Of a DNA stretch of 64,000 nt, positions 1 through 55,629 are shown piece after piece; positions within the stretch are counted from its first letter, which is position 1; every line of letters begins with the position of its first letter. This DNA comes from Caprimulgus europaeus. Its lineage: Eukaryota; Chordata; Aves; Caprimulgiformes; Caprimulgidae. The DNA lies in the NCBI GenBank assembly GCA_907165065.1, contig OU015527.1:22953686-23017685 (forward strand). Reading direction: 5' to 3'. The notes beneath the pieces were generated by a model. That model did no database searches and had not been told where the DNA came from. It saw nothing but the letters and a program-made list of their open reading frames with translations. The translations under genes and the position numbers were made by a program.

Positions 1-43479
<43,479 letters not shown>

Positions 43480-43772
43480 TGTAAATATTAAGAAGTTTAA
43501 AAGATAAATAAAAGTCCACTCAAGTTACAAGGTGGATAACAAGAATCCAGTTCTTGATACTCTGTGTTTTCCAGGTGATGTGTTTGCTCTTCTCTGCGGG
43601 TATTCAAGACTTCTCCCAAAATACCTAAAATAGTAAAGGAAAACATTGACACAATTTGAAAGTGTGTTTGAAACTAAAAAGATACCAAAAATAACTTGGT
43701 CTTTCACTAACACTGAAAGGGCGCACCATGTTTGACATGTTTTTAACTGAAAAATAGCTTTTTATGTGTTAC

Positions 43773-43809
43773 CTGTTCATGGTTGATCATTTTATCACCA
43801 TTTTCTTGT
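43773..43809 (-). other. CHD1: Candidate 37-nt 5' UTR micro-exon of CHD1
   Basis: On the minus strand a T-rich tract ending in cag (AG at 43811-43810) precedes 37 nt that end in CAG followed by gtaaca (GT at 43772-43771). Both borders fit consensus. If included it would add short upstream reading frames: one ATG is followed by a stop after four codons, and a second would continue into the next exon and stop there. I do not recall this exon from other CHD1 transcripts, so it may be a chance pair of sites. Confidence 0.35.
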
Positions 43810-44199
43810 CTGAAAAAAAAAAAAAATCAAAATCTTTCCTGATGTCTGAATACCAGAAAAAATTATTCTCAAGAGAATAGGTCTTTTTATTAGTTACACT
43901 TTAAAAAATTAAAATAACTAAATGAAACACACAAATGCCTGCAAGAAAAGACCTGTATAGCTTTTCTTGACTACAGTTGGGTCCCAGCATACAGGCCATT
44001 ATGCTTCTTTATGCAAATTGTTACTGACAGACCTATAAAGATGGCAATTTCTGCTGAACCACTAGCTGCAGAATAGGAAATTTTTTTGAAATTACATTCT
44101 TGTTAGCATTGCATGGTGAGAAGCATAGCTTACTGCATGTCTGCATTATGCCTCGTGGCTCAACTTTTGCCATAGTAGCCAGTTCAGGACAAAGTAGAT

Positions 44200-44634
44200 G
44201 TAATTAAGGGGTCAGAGCATCTTTCTTATGAGGAAAGGCTGAGAGAGCTGGATCTGTTTAGCCTAGAGAAGATAAGACTGACAGGACACCTTATTAAAGT
44301 TTATATTTATAAATATCTGAAGGGTAGGTATCAAGAGGATGAGGCCAGACTCTTTTCAGTGGTGGCCAGTGATAGGACAAGGGGCAATGGGCAAAAGCTG
44401 GAACACAGGCAGTTCTACTTAAAACATGAGGAAAAACTTCTTTACTGTAAGAGTGATAGAACACTGGAACAGGATGCAAAGAGAGGCTGTGGAGTCTCCT
44501 TCTCTGGAGATATTCAAAACCCGCCTGGATGCAGTACTGTGCAACTTGCTCTAGATGAACCTGCTTTGGCAGGGGGGTTGGATTAGATGATATCTCGAGG
44601 TCCCTTCCAACCCTGCCATTCTGTGATTCTGTAA
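44200..44634 (+). mobile_element. CR1 LINE 3' fragment, plus strand
   Basis: Recognised from the CR1 3' end: the run from 'aggaaaaacttctttactgt' through 'gagtctccttctctggagat' to the terminal 'ccattctgtgattctgt' repeat unit. It is truncated at the 5' end and retains no complete reading frame; the 75-codon ORF across it is a decayed shadow. It sits in the 5' UTR intron of CHD1, antisense to the gene, about 0.4 kb upstream of the candidate UTR exon at 43773-43809. Confidence 0.92.
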
Positions 44635-45021
44635 AGTTTAAAGAAAAAATGCCTACCTGAACACATAGGTAAAAACCATAGATATCGATGTTTCTGTTAA
44701 GATCTGCTTAGTAAAACTTATTTCATGCACAAAAGAAAGCATTTCCAGATACACACATAATGCTTACATCCAGTTGTGTGTAGAGGCAGGAAATATTGTC
44801 CCGTTTAAAACAACTGTCTCAACTAAATCAAACCAACAAGATGGCACAGATGGAATGATTATTATTTCACAAACAAAAGCAACTTAAATCAGATCACTAT
44901 AGTATTCAATGAGGCTAGAGAAAGTTTAGGCTCCCGGGAAATGGACTGCAAGTAGAAACTAACAATCAGATAAAAGAGCAGCGCCTCTCACAGATTTAGC
45001 AGTGTGAAAGCGATTAGGGGC

Positions 45022-45029
45022 TCACCTGC
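45022..45029 (-). other. Alternative 5' splice site in the CpG island
   Basis: On the minus strand the sequence reads CAGCAG followed by gtgagc, a near-consensus donor with GT at 45025-45024. It would define a different non-coding first exon of CHD1, or retain about 1 kb more 5' UTR. Only transcript data can tell whether it is used. Confidence 0.3.
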
Positions 45030-46014
45030 TGGTTGTCTGCCCCGAGGTACTTTCCTCTAACACGCAACAGCCCAACTCAGAGCTCATCGGGTGTTTGATG
45101 CAGGGAAGCCTCGCTCCGGGGTGGGAAATAAATGCCCTGCGTTCAGGCACTATCTCAGACACCCGAGCCACTCCGGCCAGCAAACAAAGGCGATGAGGGA
45201 GGGGAAAGTGATAGGAAGGAGCCCTACAACCCCGGAGGGACTGCGAAGTGAGACGGAGGACCCCGCGGCGGCGGAAGAGACCCAGGCGGCTCATCGCAAT
45301 CCAGCCGCAGCTGCCCTCACCGAGGCCGCGCGTTGCGCCGCCCGGCAGCAGGCTTCCCGCCGCCTGCCCCCCCGCGCGGACAAATGCCCTCCCGCCTCCG
45401 GGCCCGACACCCTCTGGATCCCGGGAAACAACCTTGAGCAGCGGAGAAATTTGATCTCTGCCGCCCACTTCCAGCTCTGCGGCGATTCCCCCGCGGAGCC
45501 TGCGATCTCCCACGCCGCTCTCCCTCTGCTCGCCCCCAGGGCGGTCCCGCGGGAGCCCGGGCCTGGGCTGCTTCCCTCCCAGGAGACGGCCCTCCGCTAG
45601 CGGCGCGGCCTGCACAGGCGCCGCTCCCAGCCAAGGCTCCCTGGCAGCGTCTCCAAGGCCGCCGCTATTCTCCATGCTCCCTTCCCCCGGCGCCCCCCAT
45701 AGCCAGAGGAGAGCCACGGCCGTCCTCCTGCCTCCCGGGCGGCTCGACACTGGCTCCGCCCGCAGGAGCCAGCGAGAGCGGCTCGACCCAGCTGCCCGCC
45801 TCAGCCCTCGAAGCTCCCTCCCTCTGCGGAAAACAGCGAGAGGGCCCAAGAACCCAGACCCGCGCCGGGCATCCCGGCCCCGCGCCGGCCCTACTTGGCC
45901 GACAGCGGGCCCCAGACCCCATCTCCGCCCGCCCCCCCACCAACTTCCATCTTCGGAAGCCGCGCAGCTGCCGGCCGGCGAAAGAGAGAGGAGCCATGGC
46001 GGGCCTCTGCCTAC

Positions 46015-46310
46015 CTGCGTGCGTCCGGCCCGGCCTTCCTCGGGCCGCTCCGGACTGCGCTACGCCCCACGAGGAGGTTTCGTGCCGCAGCCCGGAGTCG
46101 GGGGCTGCTTCCGCCGCGGGGCCTGGGCCGCCGCTCCTCCCGCTGGCCGCCGGCTCCTTGCAGCCTCGGGCAGTGGGGTCGCCCGCCACCCTCGCTGGCT
46201 CGAACAATGAGGCCCCGAACTGGGCAGAGAGAACCAGAGTGAACGCTGCGCCGCGCTGCGCCGCCACCGCTTCTTAAGTCCTCCTGAAAGCCGCCATCAC
46301 GCTGCCGCTC
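46015..46310 (-). other. CHD1: Candidate CHD1 non-coding exon 1 (5' UTR)
   Basis: The left border is a strong 5' splice site: exon ending GCACGCAG followed by gtaggc (GT at 46014-46013). The right end is only an estimate based on the YY1-type element at 46290-46297. It would splice to the ATG exon at 43427-43624, directly or through the small candidate exon at 43773-43809. A second strong donor (CAGCAG then gtgagc, GT at 45025-45024) lies in the same island and could end a longer or alternative first exon. Confidence 0.5.
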
Positions 46311-46387
46311 CGCTCGGCTTCCCCCTCCCTCGGTCGGATGGAAACCCCGAGCGTGATGTCAGCCCTGCGCCCTGGGACCGAGCGGGA

Positions 46388-46411
46388 GGAGGAGGAGGAG
46401 GAGGAGGAGCC
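46388..46411. repeat. (GGA)n trinucleotide tract in the CpG island
   Basis: About eight GAG/GGA units in a row just upstream of the inferred CHD1 start site. It is a simple repeat; open frames across it on both strands are composition artefacts. Confidence 0.85.
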
Positions 46412-46659
46412 GCAGCCGGGGGCGGCGGGCGGCGCAGCCGGGGACCTGAGAGCGGCGTGTCGGGGGCCCGCGGGGCTGGCGGCCGCGCCCGCCTTCCTTG
46501 CCGCAGGGAAGGGGCGCGGGGGTCGGCGCCGTGCAGCTGTCATCCCCGTGTGAAGGCGCAGGGAGAGGCCTGCCCTGAAGGGTCGCCATGACCCGAGCGC
46601 GGGCCAACGGTTGCCGTTCTGCGCAGCGTGGTTTTTGTGTTTGCTCTCGTGATTTCGGT

Positions 46660-48360
46660 GTAAAATCACAGCCCGGCGACAAACACGACCGCATTTCTTA
46701 GTGTAACTACTCAGTTACCAGGGTGTATTTAGGAGGTCTTGTCGCGCTGCTGCTGGCAGGATGCCTTGATTCCGTGACGACTACCTCCTGGCTGGGAGCT
46801 GGTCTTCCTCCTCACATTCCAGAACCTAACACCCACTCTTTGAAAAGAAATCAACGTGAGCCCTTTGTTTAACGTGTCTCACGTGCGTTGTCGGGAAGAA
46901 AAAAACCACCCTAAATAAACCACACAAGAAAAAAAGTTACATAAGTTGTGCGTCCAAATGTTCCCAGGGTGGCAAAGGAAAGTAGTTGCAACTGAGTGAA
47001 AAAGTGTGCTGTAAACAACGACACATCACAGCCAAACACTTTGTTGAAACGAGGAAGCAACTTACCTGCCTTCTCCCCTTCGGAGGCACACATACGCAGT
47101 TACGCGCTGTCGCTCGAAAGGAGAATTGTGGGCTCATTATTGACAGACACCTAGCACCAGACCTTTGGGCATTTATTTATACCCTGCAAGAGTGAAGGAG
47201 GTCAAGATCAGCATGAAAACACAGTTTGCTCGTCAACAGTGGGAAGCTTGAAGGAAGCAAGGCTGTCTGGGTATACTAGAGGAAGGTAGTTACAGTAGCT
47301 GTCAAATCAATTCATGCTTGAAGAGTTGTGTTGGCCAGTAGCCAACGTCTGAGCCACAGTCAGTCAGCTGGAGACCTCTTGGGCCTATAGCTTACCTCAT
47401 GGTTGCTCTTCGAGGATGCACAAAGCTGGTTGCCTTAGCACTTGGGAGGGTTAGCAGCCAAGGTACCTACCGCCCTTCAGCTGGGTTGCTGTGGTTTTCT
47501 GGAGCTGCGCCTTCAGCCCACCACACCAGGGTGCTGGGATTGGCTGCCACACACAGCAACTCAACTTCTGAGGGGCAGCAGAGGCTGGATAAGGCACATA
47601 CACTAGCCTAGTTCTCAAGCACCATCTAGCAAAGTACCCCAAAATCTCAGTGGCTCATGGCAGCAGATAATTTTTCCCCTTAGAGTTAAAAAAATGCACC
47701 AGGAGTTGTTCAGAAAAGAAAACAGCTTCAAAGTTTGCAAGAAGGCTGTGTTACACTATATTCCTTACTGAATTGCTTAAATTTGCATGGGTCAGCTTAA
47801 GGGAGAATATTTTATTGTGATAGACAAGAGCGCTGCAAGGTCAGTGGACTGAAGTTTAAATTCAGGAGTGTCAAAATGAAAGTACTATTTTAAATTAAGA
47901 TAATTAATACCAAAACACTTTACCAAGGGTAGTTCAGACTCTAATTGAAGGATTTTTATTACTATTAAGGATTTTTTTAATTTTAAGGAAAGAAACAGTA
48001 GAAAGCCACTGTCCTGTTCAAACAGAGGGCATAGGCCTTATGCAGAAACTGTAGACTAAAGCAGTTACCTACAACAAGATAAGACAAAGTTGATAAGAAT
48101 TTGGATACATGCTAGTTGTCAGGTGTACAAATGATATCACTTACATAGACTTATTAATTTGAGTGACATAGATAAATAACAAAACAGTTTTCAGTGGGTT
48201 TTAGAGCTGCTTACTCCCATACGTCAATATAAATACGTAAATACATAATTTACACCTTTAATATCAGTATGATCCACAGAATCAGTAAAACCTGTAATAA
48301 TGCAACTACACCTAAATACGAATCAAAGGAAATACCTTAATTAACGTCCCTTTCTCTTTA
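46660..48360. other. Upstream flank without a recognisable gene
   Basis: The sequence leaves the CpG island and becomes AT-rich. Several short ORFs (60-70 codons) overlap on both strands and resemble nothing known. I see no repeat I can name and no RNA gene. Confidence 0.75.
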
Positions 48361-48372
48361 CAGAGTTTGTGT

Positions 48373-48425
48373 GTTGGGTTTGTTGGGGGGGCGGGGGGTG
48401 GGTTTTTTGGTAGTGGGGGTGGCGA
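48373..48425 (+). repeat. G-rich tract with G-quadruplex potential
   Basis: Runs of 7, 6, 3 and 5 G are separated by short spacers, a pattern that satisfies the usual G-quadruplex motif apart from one longer loop. It lies about 2 kb upstream of the CHD1 promoter and has no visible gene partner. Confidence 0.7.
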
Positions 48426-48796
48426 AGGTGTTCTACAGTGTGGTTGTTAGGTCTACTCAGATGATTTCCAATACGAACACAATTTTTTGTCATTCCTCTG
48501 AGTGTTTATGGCCTCTGCTTTGTTAAGATGGCCATATTCTGCAGGATTGTCTGCATGTTAGGAAGGTATGACTGTACTTACATTAATGTCAGAAATGATA
48601 ACGTTGTCTTTGCAACTAAGAGGGCTTAGCTCCTGCAACGCAAGGATGACTTGGAAGGAACTAAGACATCTGTGGCTAGAGATAAGGATGTGCTGCTGAG
48701 TAACTGCCTAACATCTTATTATTCAAAGGAGGAAAAAAACCCAAGAACAAAACAAACCAAAAACCCCAAAACCAAAACAAAAAACAATAAAAAGGG

Positions 48797-49072
48797 TGTG
48801 CGAGATTAAAGTAGAGTGGCAGGAAATTTAAACTACGGCGGGACTTCTTAGGTGTATCAGATGGACTGTAAACCTTGGAGTACCTCACCAACAGGGAAAC
48901 GAGGGAGGAATTTTGCAGTTGGGAATAGGATATAAAAATGTGTGTGTCGCTCTGGCAGTGTGTGTCTACTAGTTAGGACACCCGCTCCTGCAAGAACTTT
49001 TAGTAAAAGTGCTTCAATGAAGAGTCTGGCCAGAGTCCTTTAAAGCAACTGGTTGCTCGCTTCTCACATTAA
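48797..49072 (+). mobile_element. Probable solo LTR, plus strand
   Basis: The segment has retroviral LTR order: a TATA-like gatataaaaatg at 48927-48938, an R-region-like 'acacccgctcctgcaagaac', a poly(A)-signal-like agtaaaag, then 'gagtctggccagagtccttt' and an end in CA near 49069. No internal viral region follows. Both boundaries are approximate and I found no target duplication. Identification is by resemblance to avian ERV LTRs, so the family is not named. Confidence 0.6.
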
Positions 49073-52000
49073 GTATGTTTGTAGTAGCTTGTTTTAGCTA
49101 TCAAAAGTAACTGTGAACATATGACAGAATGAACATTAGCATAAGTTAATAGTCAGAGTCAGAACTAGAGAATTTTACCTACAGTACTATCAAGATTGTA
49201 AAATTGTCGTTTCATATGATTCCATTCACAGAGGTACAGCACCTCTGTCCTCTTCACAGTTACATGCAGCCCAGCATGTCAGATGTCCTTGGAGATCTGC
49301 CTTGTGGTTGCTAGAAGGTTCTGGAATGAGAAATGCTGTTTTAGATTAATTAAGCGATATATACATATGAACACACTTTTAACAGAAATGTATTTATGTG
49401 TAAACTTTACCATAATCTGTTGCTATTGAGTAGTCTCCTATAAACAGTAGGGTTGAGGGTTTTTTTTTCCAACACCAGTAGTTTTCAAATCCAAATTAAT
49501 ATGGTTAAATGTACCTCCTTCCCAATTAGGACCAATCCTCAGGTTTTTTACAGTTGCTTGATTTAGTTAGAGGTGTGAGATGTCCTTCTGCTTCCTGTCT
49601 GTAGCAGATGTGCAAGCCTATGTGCTCACTAATATGGCTTGTTTCTTGAACACAGCACTTAAAAATACTAGCCTACACTTTGCAACCTAGGATATAACCT
49701 TAATTCCCTAAGTTTTCTAAATACGTCCTGAAGTGCTGTTCCTCAGGATGTACCTGCACACACCCTTTCATTTTTGTTTGAGAAATGAAGGTAACCTCAG
49801 GTTGAGGCAGTTTAAGATTAAAGCAGAATAAATTTATTTTTCAGCAGGATATTAATTGAATTCATTATTACAAACTTGAAAGAAGCCTACATTTTTATTT
49901 TACTTAGTAGCCTTCTTAGTTTCTTCAGTTTCCTTCACCTGGATTCTTTTGTTAGAGTTTCTCACCTGCCTTGGAAATCCCTTTTGAAGGTATGATTTCA
50001 CAACAGTTTAAATTAACTGGAGTTAGACCTGCTGTGATCCCAGCATCTTTTCTGCCATACCAGCCAAAATCTGTCCCTCTCAAAAATGTCTGCTTTCTGG
50101 ACACTTTGACATTCTGAACTAGGTCACCATACAGCTGCACATGCAGTGATCTTTATGCAGTAAGATAATAACAGCAATTGTTACAGCGGTGAGAAATTGC
50201 CACAACAGTATCTGGAGATCTTCCTCTGCATCCCTGCGAGGGAAGGTTTTTTCTTTCAAAGCAGAATATGTTTGTATTGCAACTTTAAACAATTCTTTCT
50301 CAGGTGGCATAGTAAAATATGCATGACATTCCTATTTTAGCAGCATTTCACACTGTAAATAATATTGACTTCTGATACACATAGGTTTTAGTCTGTATCA
50401 AGAGACAAACATATGTGACACACAACATTTTAAGGTCAGCTGGACAAAGCCTTTTGTTATTACAGAAAAGCTATCACCCATGGGAGTAAGCTGTCTTTTT
50501 CTGTAACTGTATTACAGTTTTCTGGCATCTCAGCATGCTTCCAAGACGTGGGTGAGAGTATTTATTGTGCCTGAGGTGTCACTGATTTACCCCACCCCTA
50601 TCTCCCCAGCTGTTCTTGAGCTGGATTTGTGCTTGAGACAAAATATGATCAGTACTCCATATAAATTAGGTGCACTGTTATGCAATTAGCACAATCCATT
50701 TAAATGTCTTATGTTTCACGTTATTTACCTTAACTTTTCTTTTTAACAATGGTAGTAGTTCATGTTTATCACAGGATCTTATGCTAAATAAGAGTCATCA
50801 CTCTTTTATTTGTAACATTTAGCTTTTCTGGACAAATAAGCTTCTTCCTTTTAAAACAGTAAAGCCTTAAATAGTGGATCTCGTAGTCTTTAGTGAGGCA
50901 AGATATATCCTTAACACAAGAAATATCCTTAACATTTAACTATGTGCTAAGTTATGTACTGGTTTCTTCCCCTTTTCTTCTTTCTAACCATCTCCCCCCC
51001 CACACACTTAGTACTTTGGCTTTTCTCCTCCACTCTTCTACTAATTCTAAGACATGTCCTGAAGAGCTCAAAGACCACAATACTAGATATAATATAACAA
51101 CAAAGATCTTCTTTCCCCTCACTATATGTTACATGCAGCAGGCATAATCCAGTTTGCTTGCTTTTCATTCATTTCATATCCTTACTGTTACTGCATTTCA
51201 TTTTGCATTCTCCCTTCTGCTAAGAAACCATCAATAGCAATTTATGTAGGTAAACCAATCATTATCACGTTACTTAAATACTACAGCTTTCTTGCCTTCT
51301 CCTTCACTCCTTCTGGCTCTTTCATTTTCCATGCCCGAAAACTCCTTCTCACCTGGGCCTCATCAACCAGCCAGCTGCACGGTACTAAAGATTAGGGAGA
51401 TTAAGATTTAGAAGAAACAAACATGACAAAAACCCCTTCTTTTATAGAAATTGATAAAATAAATAAAAAAACCATTCAGTTGTAGGTGGAAAAGGCTTGT
51501 TTAAATTTTTTATCTGTTTAGCCTGTGGGCCACTTTCAGAGTACTCTTGTTAGAAATCAGTTTAGTTTAAATCTACTACTTGCTTAGGTCTTGTCTTCAC
51601 ATGAATATCAGAAGTAGTTATTTCAAAACAATTTTGTGTGTAGATACTTACATCATAGTAAGATACAAAGTTTTGCTAGCTTTAAATGTCAAGTGTGATT
51701 CAAGTCTTTGCTTACACCTCATATATAGTAAAATTAGGTAAACATTTTTACAAATTTCTGCCTTGTCTGGACAGAGTGTCTGTACATGATTGGAACATCT
51801 GAAAAGAAAGATTGAATCAGTGGATTGGCTGAATGTTTTGCTGAAAACATCAAAGTATTTAAAACAGTAGCATTTAAGTGGCTGCAATAAAGCTTTAAAG
51901 TTAATATCCATCAGGATAGCTGAGGAAAGTTCACACTTCTTTAGACTACTGTTTTGTTTGGTCTGTCTAAATTACCATGGATTTTTTGGGGGCATTAATT

Positions 52001-53585
52001 CTCTCCAAAAGCAGCTGCAGAGTGTAGACCTTGCCTGCCTTATAAGCGTGGTGTCTTTTAGTGTGGTCTCAATGTTTAGCTAAAGAAAGTGTAAACCAAA
52101 ACTGAAGTATGCTTTTTCTTTTTTTCTCCCTCTTTGGCAATAATCCTTGGGATTTTCAAGAAAGAGACAAATCAGTAACTATTTTTTGCAGAGACAACAG
52201 GAGACTGCTTTAGACTGTGTTCTGGAGTAGGATAAAGAAATTGACTGCTGGAGACTTACTTGATCACAGGAAGCACTTAGGAGTCTGTGGATAAAAATAA
52301 TAAATCAAGTACCCAGAGTTAAAGAAGAAACTTACAGCAGTGATCCCTCAAGCCAAAAGTAGTCCTTTTATAAAGAAGTGTCAGATGATAATTTTAAACA
52401 TGACTATTTTTTTGTTATCATACCATTTCTATAGCGTTTTTTTCTTTTAAGTTAAGCTGATCATACACATAGTAATTTTTTTAGAAGATTTTTAAAGTAA
52501 ATAAGGAACTTCTCTATTAAGAAGAAGACCTTGTCATGTGGTCAGTTCTACATTTTTCATTCATTTTGTTGTGCTTTTGAATCAGGTAATGAAAAAAAAT
52601 AGGCTGTTTTCTCTTTGCAGCCTTAGATATATTAATTCTGTGATGATACTGCCAGTCTTTAGTTCCCCATAGGTTTTGTGTGTCTGGAAAGGGAAGGACA
52701 TTTTCTGATATGAATGGAATGTGGATGGCCTTGCTTTGATATAAATTTATTTATCTTTGGCCTGTAATTTCGGTTCTTCCCGCTCTGTTTTCAACAGTCT
52801 CAGATTGTTCTGCTTGTGAAGGTGCAATTACAGATGTTACTGTAATTATTAAAAGTTGTAGCTTTAGCCTGTATTCATATTAGGAAACTGATAGTTTTAG
52901 GTCTGTGGGTTGGGGGTTTTTTTGGTTTTAGTTTGGTTTTTTGTTTGTTTGTTGGTTGGTTTGGGGGATTTTTAGGGCAGGGGGGAGGACAGACATATTT
53001 AGTATGTGTAAAAGCCGAGAGGCTGGACATACCAAAGATGGAATTCTTGCTATTTTAATTTGGAAATCTAGTAAAGTCTTCTTCGTTATTCATTGTAGGA
53101 GATGGTAACTGTTCTAACAATAACCTCTACTAAGTTCTAGTTTATAGCTGTTTATCTTATATTATCTATCAATGATATCTAATTATTGAATTAGTCTACA
53201 AGGTAACTTAAAACTTTTAAAAGCCAAAATAAATACTGTAAATGCCCAGGTGAAATGAACAAGTCCCTCTAAAGTTGTATGTTTGAAGTAATGTATACTT
53301 CATGTAGCAGGCTTTTGGTGCACTACTTGAGGTGGGACTTAAATACAATAAAACCTGATTTTACATAGGTAGGTGACATTAGTGAAGCTTTTATAAATGG
53401 ACCAATATCTTTCTAGTATATTAACTCTCACTTTGAGGCTGTGATATTATTTGTTTTTAAATTATCTCACTTTTTGAAGTAGTTGTATTCATAATTTACT
53501 GATTTTGTTAAGAGTTCTAAATTTGCTTTCTAGTTCTAATTTTAGTTGAAAATTGGCCCATATATTAAAACTAACAAATACGTCA
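49073..53585. other. Upstream intergenic stretch
   Basis: AT-rich DNA without a gene I can support. It includes a minus-strand pair of short frames at 49898-50310 (see findings), a C-run at 50994-51002 and a T/G-rich low-complexity tract at about 52905-52985. Nothing else stands out. Confidence 0.7.
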
Positions 53586-53589
53586 TGAT

Positions 53590-53960
53590 GCAATTGCTCA
53601 CCACCCACCAACCAAGGCTTGGCTGATTCCCAGCTAGCAATCCTGAAGGAGGAGAGAGATCCCGAACCTGTAATCCTGGATGAGCGAGAGAGCAAGCTTT
53701 CCAGCCAGCCCTCATTTATATACTGAGCATGACGTTATGTGATATGGAATATCCATTGGCCAGTTTGGGTTTGTTGCTCTTGCTGTATTCCTACCAAACT
53801 TGCACAAGTCCTTGTGTACCTTCACACTAGCAAAACATGAGAAGTTGAAAAGTCCTTGATTTTTTAGCAACACCTAAAACCGTCAGTATATTATCAACAT
53901 TCTTCTCATACCAAATCCCATACTAAATAACTCTAGTAGTCTCCTAGAAGGACAAGTGAT
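53590..53960 (-). mobile_element. Degraded ERV LTR fragment (5' half)
   Basis: The core tatactgagcatgacgtta, followed by tggaatatccattggccagt, matches the same part of the LTRs at 20096-20662 and 62982-63521, but the flanks have many differences and gaps. It is read on the minus strand. The ends are approximate and it appears older than the other copies. Confidence 0.6.
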
Positions 53961-55412
53961 TAGTCCTCCCACATTCATCTGGCTGGCCTTGTTGGTAGAG
54001 CATTGTCCAGGTACACATGGCAGGTGGAGTGCAACAACGAAAGGCATGGTACTGGGCAGCCACCAGGGAATATGCACCTTTGCTTAACAAATTCCCACCA
54101 TAAGGCATTTTCTGTGCTGTAGGCCCTCCTCTGTGACAATGTCTTACTGGGAACCTCCTTTACATTTGATAAGCATTTTGTTATGTACCTTATGCCATTC
54201 TTTGTAACACGTCACTGTATTCTTGGATTTTATAGTTCACTGGAAGTTAAGACACATAAAGTGATATGATTATATGCCACTATATTTACTTGTGGAGCTT
54301 TTGTTTGCACAACTATTTCAGTCACCAGCCTCCCCTGCTCATATCCCAACCTGACATAGTTTACCCTACTTACAAATATTTACAAATGCAGATGTTTGGA
54401 GCTTCCCCTCAACTACAAGGGGCTGCTCTTACCCATCAATTTTAACAAACCAAAATATGTTACACCAGTATAACTATTATACTTGGCCAAAACCTTGAAC
54501 ATTGTACCTCTTGCTTACTGGGATAATGCAATTTCTTACTAGAGCAACTGAAATCATGTATTGCCTTAGACTTGGTCCAGGTTGTATAAAACAGTGTTGT
54601 TTCATTCTCAGGTGTACCAGTATAATGTGTAGGTCATGCTAGCAGTTATAGTAATGAGTAGTCTTTTAGTACTTCAGTAATTTTAGATGTAAATAGGTTT
54701 ATAAAAAGTAACAGTGTTTTCAGTGTTTGAGTCTAGCTAGTTTAGACTAGCTCTGAGAAGAGTGGGCAGCTGACTATAATATGAGCATGCAGAAGTTCAG
54801 CACAAAGCTAAGGTTTATTGCTAACCCTATTGCTGATAGGAAAAATAGACCAAAGAAATTGAAGGAATCATGACTGAACTGTTTCTTCCAGTTACTAAAG
54901 GGAGGGTAAACAGGAGCTCTGTCAGAAAGAGGAATCATCCTTCTGTACTTAAAGATACAACATACAAAACATGCAGAGGTCTACTGAAAAGGCCTGCACT
55001 ATATTATTGTATGCAATAACAATTGGGGTTAGACTCATAACTGGCTCTTTAACAGAGAGAGGTGAAAAGCGATGATTTTGAAGCTGAGAAGAAATGCAAC
55101 TAAAATAACAAGAAGAAATACTAAGCTGTATGTGCAAGCAGGAGCATAGAAGATAAAGTTCTGTGAGTTCATGGCAAGTGTGAACTGTAGAGGCAAAATA
55201 CAAAGCCTCGTAGACTTGCTTAGAAGGTGGCATGTCTAAAGAGAAATTGTGATGTGAATTTTAGCATTTTATTTTTTGTTTGTTTGTTTTTTCTGCTACA
55301 ATCTGCAATTTTAAGTAAAGGTTTTTTGTCCTTATAACTTGTCTGTCCATGAAACTGAATCCTTTTATCTGAATCTTCTGTTTCTTCATGATGTGACAAA
55401 TTCCACTATGTG

Positions 55413-55625
55413 TGATGGGTTGACCTTGACTGGCTGCCAGATGCCCACAGAGCCACTCTCTCACTCTCCCTCCTCAGCAGGATGGGGAGAAAATAAGATG
55501 AAAAGCTCATAGGACAAGATTAAGACAGGGAGATCACTTATCTAATTACTGTCACAGGGGAAACAGACTAGCCTTGAGAAAATTAATTTGATTTATTGAC
55601 AATTGAAATAGAGTTGGATGGACAT
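55413..55625 (-). mobile_element. ERV LTR 3'-end fragment
   Basis: On the plus strand it starts tgatgggttgaccttgactg, continues cagccactctctcact-like LTR sequence (here 'agagccactctctcactctc') and 'gacagggagatcacttatct', the antisense 3' end of a common avian ERV LTR. The remainder of the LTR is missing to the right. No internal viral sequence is attached. Confidence 0.65.
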
Positions 55626-55629
55626 GTGG

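Larger units (their letters stand above)
44990..46640 (-). promoter_or_regulatory. CHD1: CpG-island promoter of CHD1
   Basis: This is the only long GC-rich, CpG-dense block in the window apart from a transposon interior at 11.2-11.6 kb, and it lies at the 5' end of CHD1. I see no TATA box. On the minus strand a YY1-type ATGGCGGC element sits at 46290-46297, a common position just downstream of transcription starts in TATA-less housekeeping promoters. A CRE-like TGATGTCA is at 46354-46361. A start near 46.30-46.33 kb is inferred. The island extends on both sides of that point, so divergent transcription is possible but not shown. Confidence 0.8.

Noticed and set aside
45022..45849. 275-codon minus-strand ORF and several overlapping ORFs on both strands
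   Set aside because: They lie in the CpG island, where stop codons are rare by composition. Their Arg/Pro/Gly/Ala-rich products overlap each other and resemble no family.
53590..55625. The two LTR fragments as the ends of one provirus
   Set aside because: The fragments cover different halves of the LTR and the 1.5 kb between them shows no retroviral protein coding, so separate decayed insertions are simpler.
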